Assembly (NCBI GenBank): GCA_948437895.1
Contig: CAOJKK010000007.1
Location: 1-55,661, forward strand
DNA from: an uncultured Clostridium sp.
GTDB taxonomy: Bacteria; Bacillota; Clostridia; TANB77; CAG-508
Reading direction: 5' to 3'
Length of the DNA stretch: 55,661 nucleotides
A program made the translations under genes and the position numbers. Below, piece after piece: positions 1 through 8,470 of this stretch. Position 1 is the first letter of the stretch; each line of letters opens with the position of its first letter. The notes below the pieces were generated by a model, which worked only from the letters and a program-made list of their open reading frames with translations, was not told the DNA's origin and ran no database searches.

Positions 1-269
1 ACTAATAATGGATCATTGTTGTCTCCAAATTTTTTACCTTGCATTTCTTCTAATTTAGTTAATGCTTCAAAAATTTGTCCTTGAATTTCTTCGTTGATTT
101 TTTTACCGTCATTATAATATTCTGTACAAGCTTCTGTTGAAACAGTAAATCCTTGTGGAATTGGTAAACCTAAGTTTGTCATTTCTGCTAGGTTAGCACC
201 TTTACCACCTAATAATTCACGCATGTCTGCATTTCCTTCTTTAAAAAGGTATACGTACTTTTTGCTCAT
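1..269 (-). CDS. ppdK: Pyruvate, phosphate dikinase, N-terminal part (cut by window edge)
   Basis: The first 89 codons are present; the rest lies beyond position 1. The N-terminus reads MSKKYVYLFKEGNADM, followed by the family-typical stretch ELLGGKGANLAEM and a PQGFTVSTEACTEYY segment. These belong to the nucleotide-binding domain of PPDK, which interconverts pyruvate, ATP and phosphate with phosphoenolpyruvate, AMP and PPi in the cytoplasm. The ATG is preceded by AGAAGG at a good distance, which fixes the start. A promoter lies at 313-341. Nothing unusual is visible in the part seen. The family call is confident; the direction of flux cannot be judged here. Confidence 0.93.
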   Translation of the reverse strand, partial: MSKKYVYLFKEGNADMRELLGGKGANLAEMTNLGLPIPQGFTVSTEACTEYYNDGKKINEEIQGQIFEALTKLEEMQGKKFGDNNDPLL

Positions 270-312
270 AAATTAAAACCTTCTTTCTTCTATATTTTCA
301 AAATCCTGTATT

Positions 313-341
313 ATTATATATCATGACTTTTTAAAATGCAA
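313..341 (-). promoter_or_regulatory. Sigma-A-type promoter of ppdK
   Basis: On the minus strand TTGCAT (341-336), a 17-bp spacer and TATAAT (318-313) lie about 45 bp upstream of the ppdK start. Confidence 0.6.
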
Positions 342-506
342 TCACTTTTTGTAATATTTTTGTAATATTTAATCCAAAAGTTAATTTTCCCTATGGTTAG
401 CGATTATGTATAAATGTAATCACTTTTAAAAACTATTTATATTGTAATATAAATTTGTATATGATAAACTTTATACATATTAAGATATTTATATGGAGGT
501 ATAAAA

Positions 507-1064
507 ATGAAAACAAAAAAGATTATCGATTTTAGCATAATGCTATTCTTAATTACTGTTTTATTTCTTGTAAGTTTAACTGGATGTGGACAAAATACAA
601 ATAACAGCAACAACGTCTCATCTCAAGAAAATCAAGTAGTTTCTTCACCAGATAACTCAAATGAAATACAAGTAAACTTAGGAAGTTATGTTGTACAACC
701 AGATGAGAAAATATTAGGTGATATTACTGATATAATGGGAGATGAAGATATTACATTTTCAGAAAACAATAAATTTGATGCATACATAGGATTTGGAAAT
801 GGCATATCTGGTACTTATACTATTTCTGATAATAAAATTAATTGTACAGCAGATACATTTTACAGCGAATATGGCCCAACTCAAAAAATAAGTGCATCAA
901 TTTCTTTTAAGATAAATAGTGATTCTGAAATAGAAGTAATTGACACCACAGAATCATTCAAAATAAACTTAGTAGATATACCTAACAATTCATTGATGGA
1001 TGAGACTAAAGATATGTTTTTTAGACCTTTTGAAAAAGGAATTAAATTTGTTTTATCTAAATAG
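507..1064 (+). CDS. Putative lipoprotein of unknown function
   Basis: A 185-aa protein with a lysine-rich N-terminus, a hydrophobic segment (about residues 9-26) and the lipobox LTGC, so Cys27 should be lipidated and the protein held on the outer face of the membrane. A low-complexity Asn/Ser/Gln linker (about 28-55) follows, as is common behind lipoprotein anchors, then a compact domain rich in beta-prone residues. I do not recognise that domain. GGAGGT upstream sets the ATG. The gene is monocistronic, flanked by the divergent ppdK and its own terminator. Lipoprotein status is seen in the sequence; function is unknown. Confidence 0.8.
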   Translation: MKTKKIIDFSIMLFLITVLFLVSLTGCGQNTNNSNNVSSQENQVVSSPDNSNEIQVNLGSYVVQPDEKILGDITDIMGDEDITFSENNKFDAYIGFGNGISGTYTISDNKINCTADTFYSEYGPTQKISASISFKINSDSEIEVIDTTESFKINLVDIPNNSLMDETKDMFFRPFEKGIKFVLSK

Positions 1065-1084
1065 GAAGATCCTATATACGCAAG

Positions 1085-1119
1085 AAATGAGGTACTGAAT
1101 AAGTACCTCATTTTGTAGT
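1085..1119 (+). terminator. Rho-independent terminator of the lipoprotein gene
   Basis: A 12-bp perfect stem (1085-1096 with 1102-1113) around a 5-nt loop, running into a T-rich stretch. Confidence 0.85.
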
Positions 1120-1228
1120 TTTTATACTTTGGATAATATTTTATAATATTTAAATCCCTTTACATACTCAATAATAGCACCATTTTCAAAAAATAAATCA
1201 GTCTTTACATAAGCTTACGATTCTTTTA

Positions 1229-1257
1229 TTTACATATTTATGTAAATATGGTATAAT
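1229..1257 (+). promoter_or_regulatory. Promoter with overlapping palindrome for the 1380 gene
   Basis: TTTACA (1229-1234), a 17-bp spacer and TATAAT (1252-1257). A perfect inverted repeat, TTTACAT-N4-ATGTAAA (1229-1246), covers the -35 box and part of the spacer and could be a repressor operator. Confidence 0.75.
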
Positions 1258-1263
1258 ATTATA

Positions 1264-1379
1264 TGTAATTTGGATTTTTTCCACTTTATACTCTTCGTTT
1301 TACAGCTTTGAGGTCAGCATCGCAATTGCAATATATATTGTAATTAAGTAAAACAAATTTGTTTTAGGAGGTAAATGTT
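1264..1379 (+). promoter_or_regulatory. Structured 5' leader of the 1380 gene
   Basis: The predicted 5' UTR is about 115 nt, long for a small gene. GTTTTAC (1297-1303) can pair with GTAAAAC (1348-1354). Between them AATTGCAAT-N4-ATTGTAATT (1324-1345) forms a 9-bp hairpin with one G-U pair. A competing palindrome, TAAAACAAATTTGTTTTA (1349-1366), uses the same 3' arm and ends directly at the GGAGG ribosome-binding site. Two mutually exclusive folds next to the ribosome site suggest a cis-regulatory RNA. I do not recognise a known class. Confidence 0.45.
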
Positions 1380-1742
1380 ATGAAAAAAATTTCTGTAAGA
1401 ATAAGGAAAAAGACTGATGTACAAGAATATCGTTCGTCTTGGAATGGACTCGGTGGTAGTGTTACTATAACAGATGGAAAAGTCTCATGTGTATCATTTT
1501 ATCAAGATGGTGGAGGTGGCGGTGGTTATGCTGCATCCCCTGGTGATTCATCATTTTCTAACTGTCGTTATGATATATTTGGTTTAATGTGCAGACATGA
1601 TACAGAAAATTTCAAGTCCATGTTGAGATTTATTGAGAATACGGATCCTGAAAATTATAACTATGGGTGTTCATTGCTTGAGGCAGAAAAAGCAAAAGCT
1701 ATTAGACAGGCTCAGTCTGCATCTTCAAAATTTGATTTGTAA
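1380..1742 (+). CDS. Hypothetical protein, 120 aa, glycine-rich loop
   Basis: I do not recognise a family. The protein starts with a basic stretch (KKISVRIRKKTD), has a WNGLGGSV segment, a run DGGGGGGY near residues 44-51 and three cysteines (about 37, 62 and 71), and ends with a charged, probably helical segment. No signal peptide or membrane segment is visible, so it is probably cytoplasmic. GGAGG at 1367-1371 supports the ATG. It has its own promoter, a structured leader and a terminator, so it is an independently regulated single gene. Its CGG trinucleotides are all out of frame and the reading frame is intact. Confidence 0.65.
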   Translation: MKKISVRIRKKTDVQEYRSSWNGLGGSVTITDGKVSCVSFYQDGGGGGGYAASPGDSSFSNCRYDIFGLMCRHDTENFKSMLRFIENTDPENYNYGCSLLEAEKAKAIRQAQSASSKFDL

Positions 1743-1743
1743 C

Positions 1744-1788
1744 ATAAAAAAAGGTAGATGGATTTAATTCGTCTACCTTTCTCTTTTT
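1744..1788. terminator. Bidirectional terminator between the 1380 gene and tsf
   Basis: A 10-bp stem (1750-1759 with 1771-1780, one wobble pair) with a T-rich run on the plus side (about 1781-1789) and an A-run on the left (1746-1752) that gives a U-tract for minus-strand transcripts. Confidence 0.85.
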
Positions 1789-1792
1789 TATT

Positions 1793-2674
1793 CTATGAAT
1801 TCATTTGTTTTGCTACTTCTTCAGCAAAGTTCTCTTCTCTTTTTTGAAGTCCTTCACCTTTTTCAAATCTTGCAAATCTTGCTATCTCTGCATTGTTATT
1901 ATCTAATAATTTTTGTACTTTTATATCAGGATCTTTAACGAATGGTTGCTCTATTAAACAAATTTCTGAATAGAATTTTCCAATTCTTCCTTGCACCATT
2001 TTTTCAGCGATTTCAGCTGGTTTTCCTTCATTCATAGCTTGTGCTTTTAGTATTCCCATTTCATGGTCAACTATATCTTGTGGTACAGATTCTCTATTTA
2101 AGTACTCTGGTTTTGCTGCTGCAATTTGCATACATACATCTTTTGCAACATTTTCATCTCCCCTAGGGAAATCTACAAGAACACCGATTTTTCCATCACC
2201 ATGAATATAGCTTTCAACTATTCCTGTACTTTCAAATCTTTCGAATCTTCTTATTGACATATTTTCACCTATTGTAGCAATTTTGTCTGTTAATATGTCT
2301 TTTACTGTTTTTGTTTCATCAGATATAGATGCTTGTTCTAGTAATTCTTCAACATCAGCTGGAGCTTTTACAGCTATTTGTTTTGCTGTATCTGCAACAA
2401 ATGCTCTGAATTCTTCATTTTTCGCAACAAAGTCAGTTTCTGCATTTACTTCTAATACAACACCAACTTTTTTGTCGTCTGTTACATAGCAATATACTAA
2501 TCCTTCTGCTGCTATTCTATCTGATTTTTTAGCTGCTTTTGCTATTCCTCTTTCTCTTAATAGCTCAGCTGCTTTTTCCATATCTCCATCTGTTTCTGTT
2601 AAAACTTTTTTGCAGTCCATCATTCCTGCACCTGTTTTTTCTCTTAATTCTTTTACTAAGGCTGCTGATATCAT
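1793..2674 (-). CDS. tsf: Elongation factor Ts
   Basis: A 293-aa EF-Ts, the nucleotide-exchange factor that regenerates EF-Tu-GTP. An N-terminal UBA-like domain (about 1-40) opens with the conserved VKELREKTGAGMMDCKKVL, and the EF-Tu-binding signature TDFVAKNEEF lies at residues 80-89, followed by two core subdomains. Length is normal for Firmicutes. A strong AGGAGG site supports the ATG. It lies downstream of rpsB, the usual pairing, so it is probably co-transcribed from the rpsB promoter. A hairpin lies in the gap between the two genes. Confidence 0.98.
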   Translation of the reverse strand: MISAALVKELREKTGAGMMDCKKVLTETDGDMEKAAELLRERGIAKAAKKSDRIAAEGLVYCYVTDDKKVGVVLEVNAETDFVAKNEEFRAFVADTAKQIAVKAPADVEELLEQASISDETKTVKDILTDKIATIGENMSIRRFERFESTGIVESYIHGDGKIGVLVDFPRGDENVAKDVCMQIAAAKPEYLNRESVPQDIVDHEMGILKAQAMNEGKPAEIAEKMVQGRIGKFYSEICLIEQPFVKDPDIKVQKLLDNNNAEIARFARFEKGEGLQKREENFAEEVAKQMNS

Positions 2675-2700
2675 AATATTACCTCCTATATATAATTTTG

Positions 2701-2719
2701 GACGAACGCGGTTCGTCCA
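2701..2719 (-). other. Hairpin in the rpsB-tsf intergenic gap
   Basis: GGACGAAC-CGC-GTTCGTCC on the minus strand, an 8-bp GC-rich stem between the rpsB stop and the tsf ribosome site. It is not followed by a U-tract on the minus strand, so it is more likely an mRNA processing or stability element than a terminator. Confidence 0.5.
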
Positions 2720-2733
2720 TTTATTTTTTTGAA

Positions 2734-3528
2734 TTATTCAGCTACTGTTTCAGCTGTTTCTTCAGCTACTACTTCTTCAATATCTTTTGCTTCTTCTGTA
2801 GCAACTTCTGCAACTTCTGTCATTTCAGCTTCTGCTTCTAATATTTCTCCTTGTCTTCCTTCTATGATAGCATTAGCCATAACATCTGTAATTAATTTTA
2901 CAGCTCTTATTGCATCATCATTTCCTGGAATTGGATAATCTACATCTTCTGGATTACAGTTTGTGTCTACTAATCCAATAGTTGGAATATTTAATTTTTT
3001 AGCTTCTAATATAGCTATTCTTTCATTTTTTGGATCAACTACAAACATTGCACCAGGCATTTTTGTCATGTTTTTGATTCCACCTAGATTTTTTTCTAGT
3101 TTTTCCATTTCATTTTTAAGTCCTGCAACTTCTTTTTTAGGTAATACATCAAATGTACCATCTTCTTGCATTTCTTCTAATTTGTTTAATCTTTCTATTC
3201 TTCTTCTAATTGTTTTGAAGTTTGTAAGCATTCCACCTAACCATCTTTGGTCAACATAGAACATGTTACTTTTTATAGCTGCATCTTTAATACATTCTTG
3301 TGCTTGTTTCTTTGTTCCTACAAATAGAATGTCCTTTCCTTCCTCAGCTACTTCTTTCATAAATGCATATGCTTCGTCAATCTTCTTTGATGTCTTTTGT
3401 AAATCGATAATATGGATACCGTTTCTAGCTTGATAGATATATTCAGCCATTTTAGGGTCCCATCTTTTTGTTTGGTGTCCGAAATGTACACCTGCTTCTA
3501 GTAATTGTTTCATTGCAACTACTGCCAT
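2734..3528 (-). CDS. rpsB: 30S ribosomal protein S2
   Basis: A 264-aa S2, a late-assembling protein of the 30S head/body junction. It starts [19 protein letters not shown] and carries the signatures [27 protein letters not shown] and [25 protein letters not shown], all conserved. The C-terminal 35 or so residues are a Glu/Ala/Val-rich acidic extension, common in clostridial S2. GGAGGAG precedes the ATG. It heads the rpsB-tsf unit behind a consensus promoter and a leader of about 110 nt. Confidence 0.98.
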   Translation of the reverse strand: MAVVAMKQLLEAGVHFGHQTKRWDPKMAEYIYQARNGIHIIDLQKTSKKIDEAYAFMKEVAEEGKDILFVGTKKQAQECIKDAAIKSNMFYVDQRWLGGMLTNFKTIRRRIERLNKLEEMQEDGTFDVLPKKEVAGLKNEMEKLEKNLGGIKNMTKMPGAMFVVDPKNERIAILEAKKLNIPTIGLVDTNCNPEDVDYPIPGNDDAIRAVKLITDVMANAIIEGRQGEILEAEAEMTEVAEVATEEAKDIEEVVAEETAETVAE

Positions 3529-3639
3529 TTGTATCTCCTCCTTATTTGTTTTACCTCCACATAGTTTTTTACATTTAAGAACACTTAAGTATTTATAAGC
3601 ACAATCTCAAACTCTAACTATATGTGCGTATTTTTCAAC
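3529..3639 (-). promoter_or_regulatory. 5' leader of rpsB, possibly structured
   Basis: About 110 nt separate the predicted start of transcription from rpsB. CACATATAGTT near the 5' end can pair imperfectly with AACTATGTGG just upstream of the ribosome site, and other short complementary segments exist. Autoregulation by S2 is known in other bacteria; here the pairing is only suggestive. Confidence 0.3.
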
Positions 3640-3645
3640 TTGTAT

Positions 3646-3675
3646 ATTATACCAAAGGTTTATTTGTTTTGTCAA
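3646..3675 (-). promoter_or_regulatory. Consensus promoter of rpsB-tsf
   Basis: TTGACA (3675-3670), an 18-bp spacer and TATAAT (3651-3646) on the minus strand. Both hexamers match consensus, as expected for a ribosomal protein operon. Confidence 0.88.
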
Positions 3676-3700
3676 CCTCTAAATAAATATTTTTCATGTA

Positions 3701-3735
3701 ATAAAAATAGAGATACTCTATTGTATCTCTATTTA
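3701..3735 (-). terminator. Terminator of clpX
   Basis: A 12-bp perfect stem (3705-3716 with 3723-3734) with a 6-nt loop just behind the clpX stop, followed by a T-rich stretch on the minus strand. Confidence 0.85.
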
Positions 3736-3738
3736 TTC

Positions 3739-5049
3739 TTATGCTGTTTCTCCTTGTTTCTGAGGAGCAATCTGTTTTTTCTTTATCTTTACTCTTTTAG
3801 CTTCTTTTTTCTCATTTATAACTAATTCTGGACCTGTTTTCTTATTTACAGTATCTTTAGTTATTATACATTTTTCTATTTTAGGATTTGTTGGTACATC
3901 AAACATGATATCTCTCATTATATCCTCTATAATAGAACGAAGCCCTCTTGCTCCTGTATTTCTTTCTATTGCTTTTTTTACTATTGCTTCCAATGCTTCT
4001 CTTTGGAATTCTAGTTCTACTCCATCTAATTCTAATAACTTCTTATATTGTTTTGTTAATGCATTTTTAGGTTCTGTTACAATATTTATTAAAGCATCTT
4101 TGTCTAGCTCTCTTAGAGTTGCAATTATTGGAAGTCTTCCAACAAATTCTGGAATCAATCCAAATTTCAATAAATCTTGTGGCAATAGTTCTTCAAATAT
4201 TTTATATCTTTCTAGTTCTTTTTTGCTTTCGATTTGAGCCCCAAATCCCATTGCCTTTTTACCAACTCTATCTTTTATAATTCTCTCTAAACCTTCAAAT
4301 GCTCCACCACATATAAATAATATATTAGATGTATCGATTTGTAAGAATTCTTGATGAGGATGTTTTCTTCCTCCTTGTGGTGGTACTGATGCAACAGTTC
4401 CCTCTACTATTTTTAATAATGCTTGTTGAACGCCCTCACCACTAACATCTCTTGTGATAGATGGATTCTCTGATTTTCTTGTTATTTTATCTATTTCGTC
4501 TATATATATAATACCTTTTTGCGCTCTTGAAATATCATATTCCGCTGCTTGTATTAATTTAAGTAAAATATTTTCTACATCTTCTCCAACATACCCTGCT
4601 TCTGTAAGTGTTGTAGCATCTGCTATTGCAAATGGCACATTTAGAATTCTTGCAAGTGTTTGAGCAAGTAATGTTTTTCCACATCCAGTTGGTCCAAGAA
4701 GTAATACATTGCTTTTTTGTATTTCTACATCATCTATAATTTCTTCACATGATATACGTTTATAATGATTATATACAGCAACTGATAATGTCTTTTTTGC
4801 ATCATCTTGACCTATTACATATTCATCTAGTATCTTTTTTATCTCTGCTGGTGTTGGTATATCTTCAGATTTTACATCTTCATATCCTAAATCATCTTCA
4901 TAATGTTCATCTTCAATTATATTATTACAAATACCTATACATTCATCACATATATATGCATTGGGTCCTGCTACAATTCTTTTTACCATTTCTTGTGCCT
5001 TACCACAAAATGAACATCTTACATTTTGATTATTATTTTTATTTGCCAT
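3739..5049 (-). CDS. clpX: ATP-dependent Clp protease ATP-binding subunit ClpX
   Basis: A 436-aa AAA+ unfoldase that recognises substrates and feeds them to ClpP. The N-terminal zinc domain has Cys12, Cys15, Cys34 and Cys37. Walker A GPTGCGKT and Walker [11 protein letters not shown] are intact, as are the pore region ([16 protein letters not shown]), sensor motifs and the C-terminal small domain ([17 protein letters not shown]). The basic, Lys-rich tail of about 30 residues is longer than in B. subtilis. The start is set by AAGGAGG. Its gene follows clpP directly, the usual tig-clpP-clpX order. Confidence 0.98.
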   Translation of the reverse strand: MANKNNNQNVRCSFCGKAQEMVKRIVAGPNAYICDECIGICNNIIEDEHYEDDLGYEDVKSEDIPTPAEIKKILDEYVIGQDDAKKTLSVAVYNHYKRISCEEIIDDVEIQKSNVLLLGPTGCGKTLLAQTLARILNVPFAIADATTLTEAGYVGEDVENILLKLIQAAEYDISRAQKGIIYIDEIDKITRKSENPSITRDVSGEGVQQALLKIVEGTVASVPPQGGRKHPHQEFLQIDTSNILFICGGAFEGLERIIKDRVGKKAMGFGAQIESKKELERYKIFEELLPQDLLKFGLIPEFVGRLPIIATLRELDKDALINIVTEPKNALTKQYKKLLELDGVELEFQREALEAIVKKAIERNTGARGLRSIIEDIMRDIMFDVPTNPKIEKCIITKDTVNKKTGPELVINEKKEAKRVKIKKKQIAPQKQGETA

Positions 5050-5109
5050 TAAATCCTCCTTGGGAATATATTCCCTATATTATATTATCTTTTGAGTTTA
5101 TTGTTAATC

Positions 5110-5715
5110 TTATTTTCTTACGTCTATTATTTCATCTATTAATCCATATTTTAAAGCTTCTTCTGCTGTCATGTAATGATCTCTTTCTGTATCTTTCTCA
5201 ATTTGTTCTAAACTTTGACCTGTTCTATCACTTAATAATTTGTTTAATTTTTCTCTTGTTTTTACCATATGGTCAGCATGTATTTTAATTTCTGTTGTTT
5301 GACCAGAAAGTCCTCCAGAAATTAGAGGCTGATGTATTAATATTTCTGAATTTGGTGTAGCAAATCTTTTTCCTTTTTCTCCTGATGCTAAAAGTACTGA
5401 TCCCATACTTGCTGCTAAGCCTATACATATTGTAGAAACTGGGCATTTTATATAATTCATTGTATCTACAATTGCCATACCATCTGTTATTGACCCACCT
5501 GGGCTATTTATATAGAATGATATTTCTTTATCAGGATCTTCTGACTCTAAGAATAACATTTGAGCAATTACTAAGCTTGCTGTTACATGATTTACATCTT
5601 CACTTAAGAATATTATTCTATCTTTTAATAGTCTTGAAAATATATCGTAAGATCTTTCTCCTCTTCCTGTTTGTTCAATTACATAAGGTACTAAACTATT
5701 TTTTAAATTATCCAT
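5110..5715 (-). CDS. clpP: ATP-dependent Clp protease proteolytic subunit
   Basis: A 201-aa serine peptidase that forms the tetradecameric chamber of ClpXP. The nucleophile Ser103 lies in [12 protein letters not shown] and the catalytic His128 in ILIHQP; the [16 protein letters not shown] stretch is also canonical. Length is typical. The gene sits between tig and clpX with a good ribosome site (GGAGGAAT). A hairpin terminator in the tig-clpP gap suggests that some transcripts stop before clpP, so clpP may also have its own promoter. Confidence 0.98.
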   Translation of the reverse strand: MDNLKNSLVPYVIEQTGRGERSYDIFSRLLKDRIIFLSEDVNHVTASLVIAQMLFLESEDPDKEISFYINSPGGSITDGMAIVDTMNYIKCPVSTICIGLAASMGSVLLASGEKGKRFATPNSEILIHQPLISGGLSGQTTEIKIHADHMVKTREKLNKLLSDRTGQSLEQIEKDTERDHYMTAEEALKYGLIDEIIDVRK

Positions 5716-5746
5716 TATAATTCCTCCTTGGTTTGTTTATCATCTT

Positions 5747-5800
5747 AAAAAATTAAGGTAATAACTATTTATATTATTCTATAAACAAGCTATTACCTCC
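5747..5800 (-). terminator. Terminator or attenuator between tig and clpP
   Basis: On the minus strand GGTAATA (5797-5791) pairs with TATTACC (5763-5757) around an AT-rich loop and runs into TTAATTTTTT. Confidence 0.65.
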
Positions 5801-5820
5801 TTTATTTTCTATTAATTATC

Positions 5821-7104
5821 TTATTTAATCTTTGCGTTTTCTACTAAGAAATTAATTGTTTTTTCTACTTTTAAGTTATCTTTTACATATTTAACTAATT
5901 CTGGATTGTCTTTTACTTCATCTTCTTTTTTACCATAGTTTTCTGCCATTTCTTTTATTTTGCTTGATACTTCTTCATCTGTTACTTCAATAGCAGCATC
6001 TTTTCCTACAGCTTCTAAAACTAATCTAGATTTTACTGATCTTTCAGCTTGTTCTTTGTTTTCATTTCTGAAATCTTCCATAGTTTTGTTCATCATTTGA
6101 AGATATTGTTCTAATCTCATTCCTTGATAGCTAAGTCTTGTTTCAATATCTTGAGCCATATGATCTATTTCCATTTCAATCATTCCTGCTGGAATATCTA
6201 CTTTTGCTTCTTCACATACTGCTTTTATAACTTCATCTTCTGTTTCATATTTAGCTCTTGATTTGTTTTGCTCTTCTTGTTTTTCTTTTATGCTATTTTT
6301 TAATTCTTCAATAGTATCAAATTCACTAATGTCTTTTGCTAGTTCATCATTTATTTCTGGCATTTCTTTTTTCTTTATTTCATGTAATTTAACTTTGAAC
6401 ATTGCATCTTTTCCAGCTAAGTTTGCTGAGAAGTATTCTTCTGGGAATTTTACATTTATTTCTTTTTCTTCTTCTAATTTCATTCCTATAATTTGATCTT
6501 CAAATCCTGGGATAAATGTATTACTTCCTATTGTTAATTCATGATTTTCTGCTTTTCCACCTTCAAAAGCTTCTCCATCTACAAATCCTTCGAAGTCTAT
6601 TATTGTGATATCTCCAGATTCTACTGGTCTATCTTCTACAGAAACTAATCTTGCATTTTTCTCTGCCATATGTCCTAATTCATGTTCAACATCTTCGTCA
6701 GATACATTATACTCTATTTTTTTGATTTGTATACCTTTATATTTTCCTAAAGTTACTTCTGGTTTTGTTGCAACTACTGCTGTAAATATTAAATCTTTTC
6801 CTTTTTCGATTTGAACTAAATCGATTTCTGGTCTGCTTACAGCTTCTACCTCTTTTTCTTTTAATGCTTCTTCATAAGCTTCTCCTGCTATTTCATTAAA
6901 AGCATCTTCATAGAATATTTGTGCTCCATATGTCTTTTCTACTATTTGATATGGTGCTTTTCCTTTTCTAAATCCTGGAATATTAAAGTATTTAGCATTT
7001 TTATTGAAAACTGTTTTTATAGCGTTATCAAATTTTTCTGCTTCTACTGTTATCTCTAGTTTTACTTCATTATTGTTTTCTGTTTTTTCTACTTTTACGT
7101 TCAT
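5821..7104 (-). CDS. tig: Trigger factor
   Basis: A 427-aa ribosome-associated chaperone and peptidyl-prolyl isomerase. The N-terminal ribosome-binding domain has the signature PGFRKGKAP (about residues 43-51) that docks on L23. An FKBP-like PPIase domain follows (about 155-240, with TIIDFEGFVDGEAFEGGKAEN), then a long helical chaperone domain to the C-terminus. Length matches the family. It heads the tig-clpP-clpX group, so nascent-chain folding and proteolysis are encoded together. Confidence 0.98.
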   Translation of the reverse strand: MNVKVEKTENNNEVKLEITVEAEKFDNAIKTVFNKNAKYFNIPGFRKGKAPYQIVEKTYGAQIFYEDAFNEIAGEAYEEALKEKEVEAVSRPEIDLVQIEKGKDLIFTAVVATKPEVTLGKYKGIQIKKIEYNVSDEDVEHELGHMAEKNARLVSVEDRPVESGDITIIDFEGFVDGEAFEGGKAENHELTIGSNTFIPGFEDQIIGMKLEEEKEINVKFPEEYFSANLAGKDAMFKVKLHEIKKKEMPEINDELAKDISEFDTIEELKNSIKEKQEEQNKSRAKYETEDEVIKAVCEEAKVDIPAGMIEMEIDHMAQDIETRLSYQGMRLEQYLQMMNKTMEDFRNENKEQAERSVKSRLVLEAVGKDAAIEVTDEEVSSKIKEMAENYGKKEDEVKDNPELVKYVKDNLKVEKTINFLVENAKIK

Positions 7105-7142
7105 TTTTATCTTCCTTCCGTTTTATTATAATCAACTGTAGT

Positions 7143-7170
7143 ATTATATCACAATTATTTAATTTTGCAA
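7143..7170 (-). promoter_or_regulatory. Promoter of tig
   Basis: TTGCAA (7170-7165), a 16-bp spacer and TATAAT (7148-7143) on the minus strand, about 40 bp upstream of the start codon. Confidence 0.55.
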
Positions 7171-7180
7171 GTAGTAAAAT

Positions 7181-7220
7181 AAAAAACATTATACGTTGCC
7201 AGTTTACGTATAATGTTTTC
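7181..7220 (-). terminator. Terminator of the 7223 gene
   Basis: A 14-bp perfect stem (7183-7196 with 7206-7219) with a 9-nt loop and a U-tract on the minus-strand transcript. Confidence 0.88.
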
Positions 7221-7222
7221 TT

Positions 7223-7519
7223 CTACACCATGGCTAAGCACAGCCATACATCATCAGTTTTATTATAATATATATAAATATATGAATCATATTTATCCTT
7301 TTTTGATAATTTTTTATATTTTCTTATTATACCTTTTACATTTTTACTAAATTTAACTTTAGCTGAATTCACACTAGAAGATCCATTCCGCAAATAGAAC
7401 CCATACTCTATTTCACTAATTCCTCTAAAATCCACTTTTAGATTATTAATTATTTTTGCATCTTCATCTTTGTAAGAAATGTTTGTAGGTAACCTTGAGT
7501 TTAATTCTTTGAATGTCAT
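7223..7519 (-). CDS. Hypothetical protein, 98 aa, with an in-frame CGG codon
   Basis: I do not recognise a family. The ATG at 7519 is chosen because GGAG lies at the right distance; the frame is open further upstream to 7600 but without a ribosome site. The protein is basic, with a Lys/Ser-rich middle and a tyrosine-rich DSYIYIYYNKTDDVW segment near the C-terminus; no signal peptide is visible. It has its own promoter and terminator. Codon 44 (7390-7388) is CGG in frame, followed by A. If CGGA were read as a glycine quadruplet here, as at the shift sites elsewhere in this window, the product would stop after six more codons. The zero frame stays open and looks protein-like, so this gene is an exception to that pattern or is truncated. 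Confidence 0.55.
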   Translation of the reverse strand: MTFKELNSRLPTNISYKDEDAKIINNLKVDFRGISEIEYGFYLRNGSSSVNSAKVKFSKNVKGIIRKYKKLSKKDKYDSYIYIYYNKTDDVWLCLAMV

Positions 7520-7625
7520 AGTTGATTCTCCTATCAAAATTATTTGAATTTCGTATAGCTCTTTTCTAATTTTATATCTTAATAAATTAGCAACTGGCAA
7601 TGCTATGTATATAGATGTTCTCTAT

Positions 7626-7654
7626 ATTATATCATTGTTTTATGTTAATTTCAA
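7626..7654 (-). promoter_or_regulatory. Promoter of the 7223 gene
   Basis: TTGAAA (7654-7649), a 17-bp spacer and TATAAT (7631-7626) on the minus strand. Confidence 0.7.
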
Positions 7655-7675
7655 TCTTTTCTCACTTTATACAAA

Positions 7676-7702
7676 CTAAAAAAGAGCTTACGCCCTCTTT
7701 TA
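7676..7702 (-). terminator. Terminator behind the lysS-tsaD operon
   Basis: AAAAGAG pairs with CTCTTTT around GGCGTAAG, with a U-tract on the minus strand. It starts just after the frameshift-corrected stop of the phosphoesterase at 7703, which supports that stop rather than the zero-frame one. Confidence 0.75.
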
Positions 7703-8402
7703 TCACATTTTTATCAAATCGAATTCTGTATAATCACAACTTACCATTTTAAAGTCTATCCCGTAAATACTTTCCTTCTTTTGCCTCTTTATGTGCTGTT
7801 TCTCCATGTAGATGTCCATATATACAAGTCTTTACATTATATTTCTTCATTGTTTTAATATAATTCATATCTAGGTCTTCATAGCTATTAAATGGTGGAT
7901 AGTGCATACATACTATAATTTCTTTATCATTACCATATTTTTTTATTCCATCTTTTATTGATAGTTCTAATCTAAAGTTTTCTCTTTTAATTAATCTCTT
8001 GTCTTCAGAAGTCTTTCCATCTTGCCATCCTCTTGTTCCAACTATTATTTTGTTATCATATTCATAGCTGTTATTGTATATAAAATCAATATTATTGAAA
8101 TTATTTTCTTCTAAATATTCTCTCATCTTTTTAATAGTAGTCCACCAATAATCATGATTTCCCTTTAATAAGAGTTTTTTGCCTGGCAAGCTATTTAAGT
8201 ATTCAAAGTCTTTATATGTATCTTTTAGGTACATTGCCCATGAAAAGTCTCCTGGAATTAATACTAAATCGTCTTCTTTAACTTTGTTTATCCAATTCTC
8301 TTTTATTTTCTCAGTATGGTTTTCCCAGCTCACTCCGAATATATCCATTGGCTTATTATCCCCAAAAGATAAATGTAAATCTGAAATTGCATATATTGCC
8401 AT
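7703..8402 (-). CDS. COG1768-type metallophosphoesterase, read through a +1 shift at CGG
   Basis: A 232-aa calcineurin-like phosphohydrolase when one +1 shift is applied. Metal-ligand motifs are complete: SDLHLSF near the N-terminus, IPGDFSWAM, KGNHDYWW, MHYPP and YGHLHG. The ATG at 8402 has GGGAG upstream. In the zero frame the protein ends GKYLRDRL after TTA CGG GAT. Reading CGGG (7763-7760) as one glycine gives YLGIDFKMVSCDY and about ten more residues to a TGA at 7705-7703. That matches the C-terminal pattern of this family (G-I-x-Y-x-x-V-S-C-D-Y), and the terminator follows at once. It is the last gene of the lysS operon. The substrate is unknown. Confidence 0.85.
7760..7763 (-). other. 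+1 frameshift site CGGG in the phosphoesterase gene
   Basis: Zero frame: TTA CGG GAT, then stop after three codons. Shifted frame: TTA (C)GGG ATA GAC, restoring the conserved SCDY tail. Codon 214 of the gene. Confidence 0.8.
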
Positions 8403-8414
8403 TTCTATTCTCCC

Positions 8415-8470
8415 TTTCATTTTGCTCCGTCCCAAACATAAAATTATTTTCATTTTGCTCCGTCCCAAAC
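8415..8470 (-). repeat. Two direct copies of a GGGAC repeat arm at the tsaD 3' end
   Basis: A 23-bp unit containing GGGACGGAGCAAAATG (minus strand) occurs at 8415-8437 and again at 8448-8470, 33 bp apart. It is the same sequence as each arm of the palindrome at 51294-51347. The upstream copy supplies the last codons and TGA stop of tsaD once its CGGA is read as a +1 shift. Confidence 0.85.

Noticed and set aside
4749-5288. A 179-codon open frame opposite clpX and clpP
   Set aside because: It runs antisense across two conserved genes, is Leu/His/Tyr-rich in the way typical of reversed AT-rich coding DNA, and has no ribosome site.
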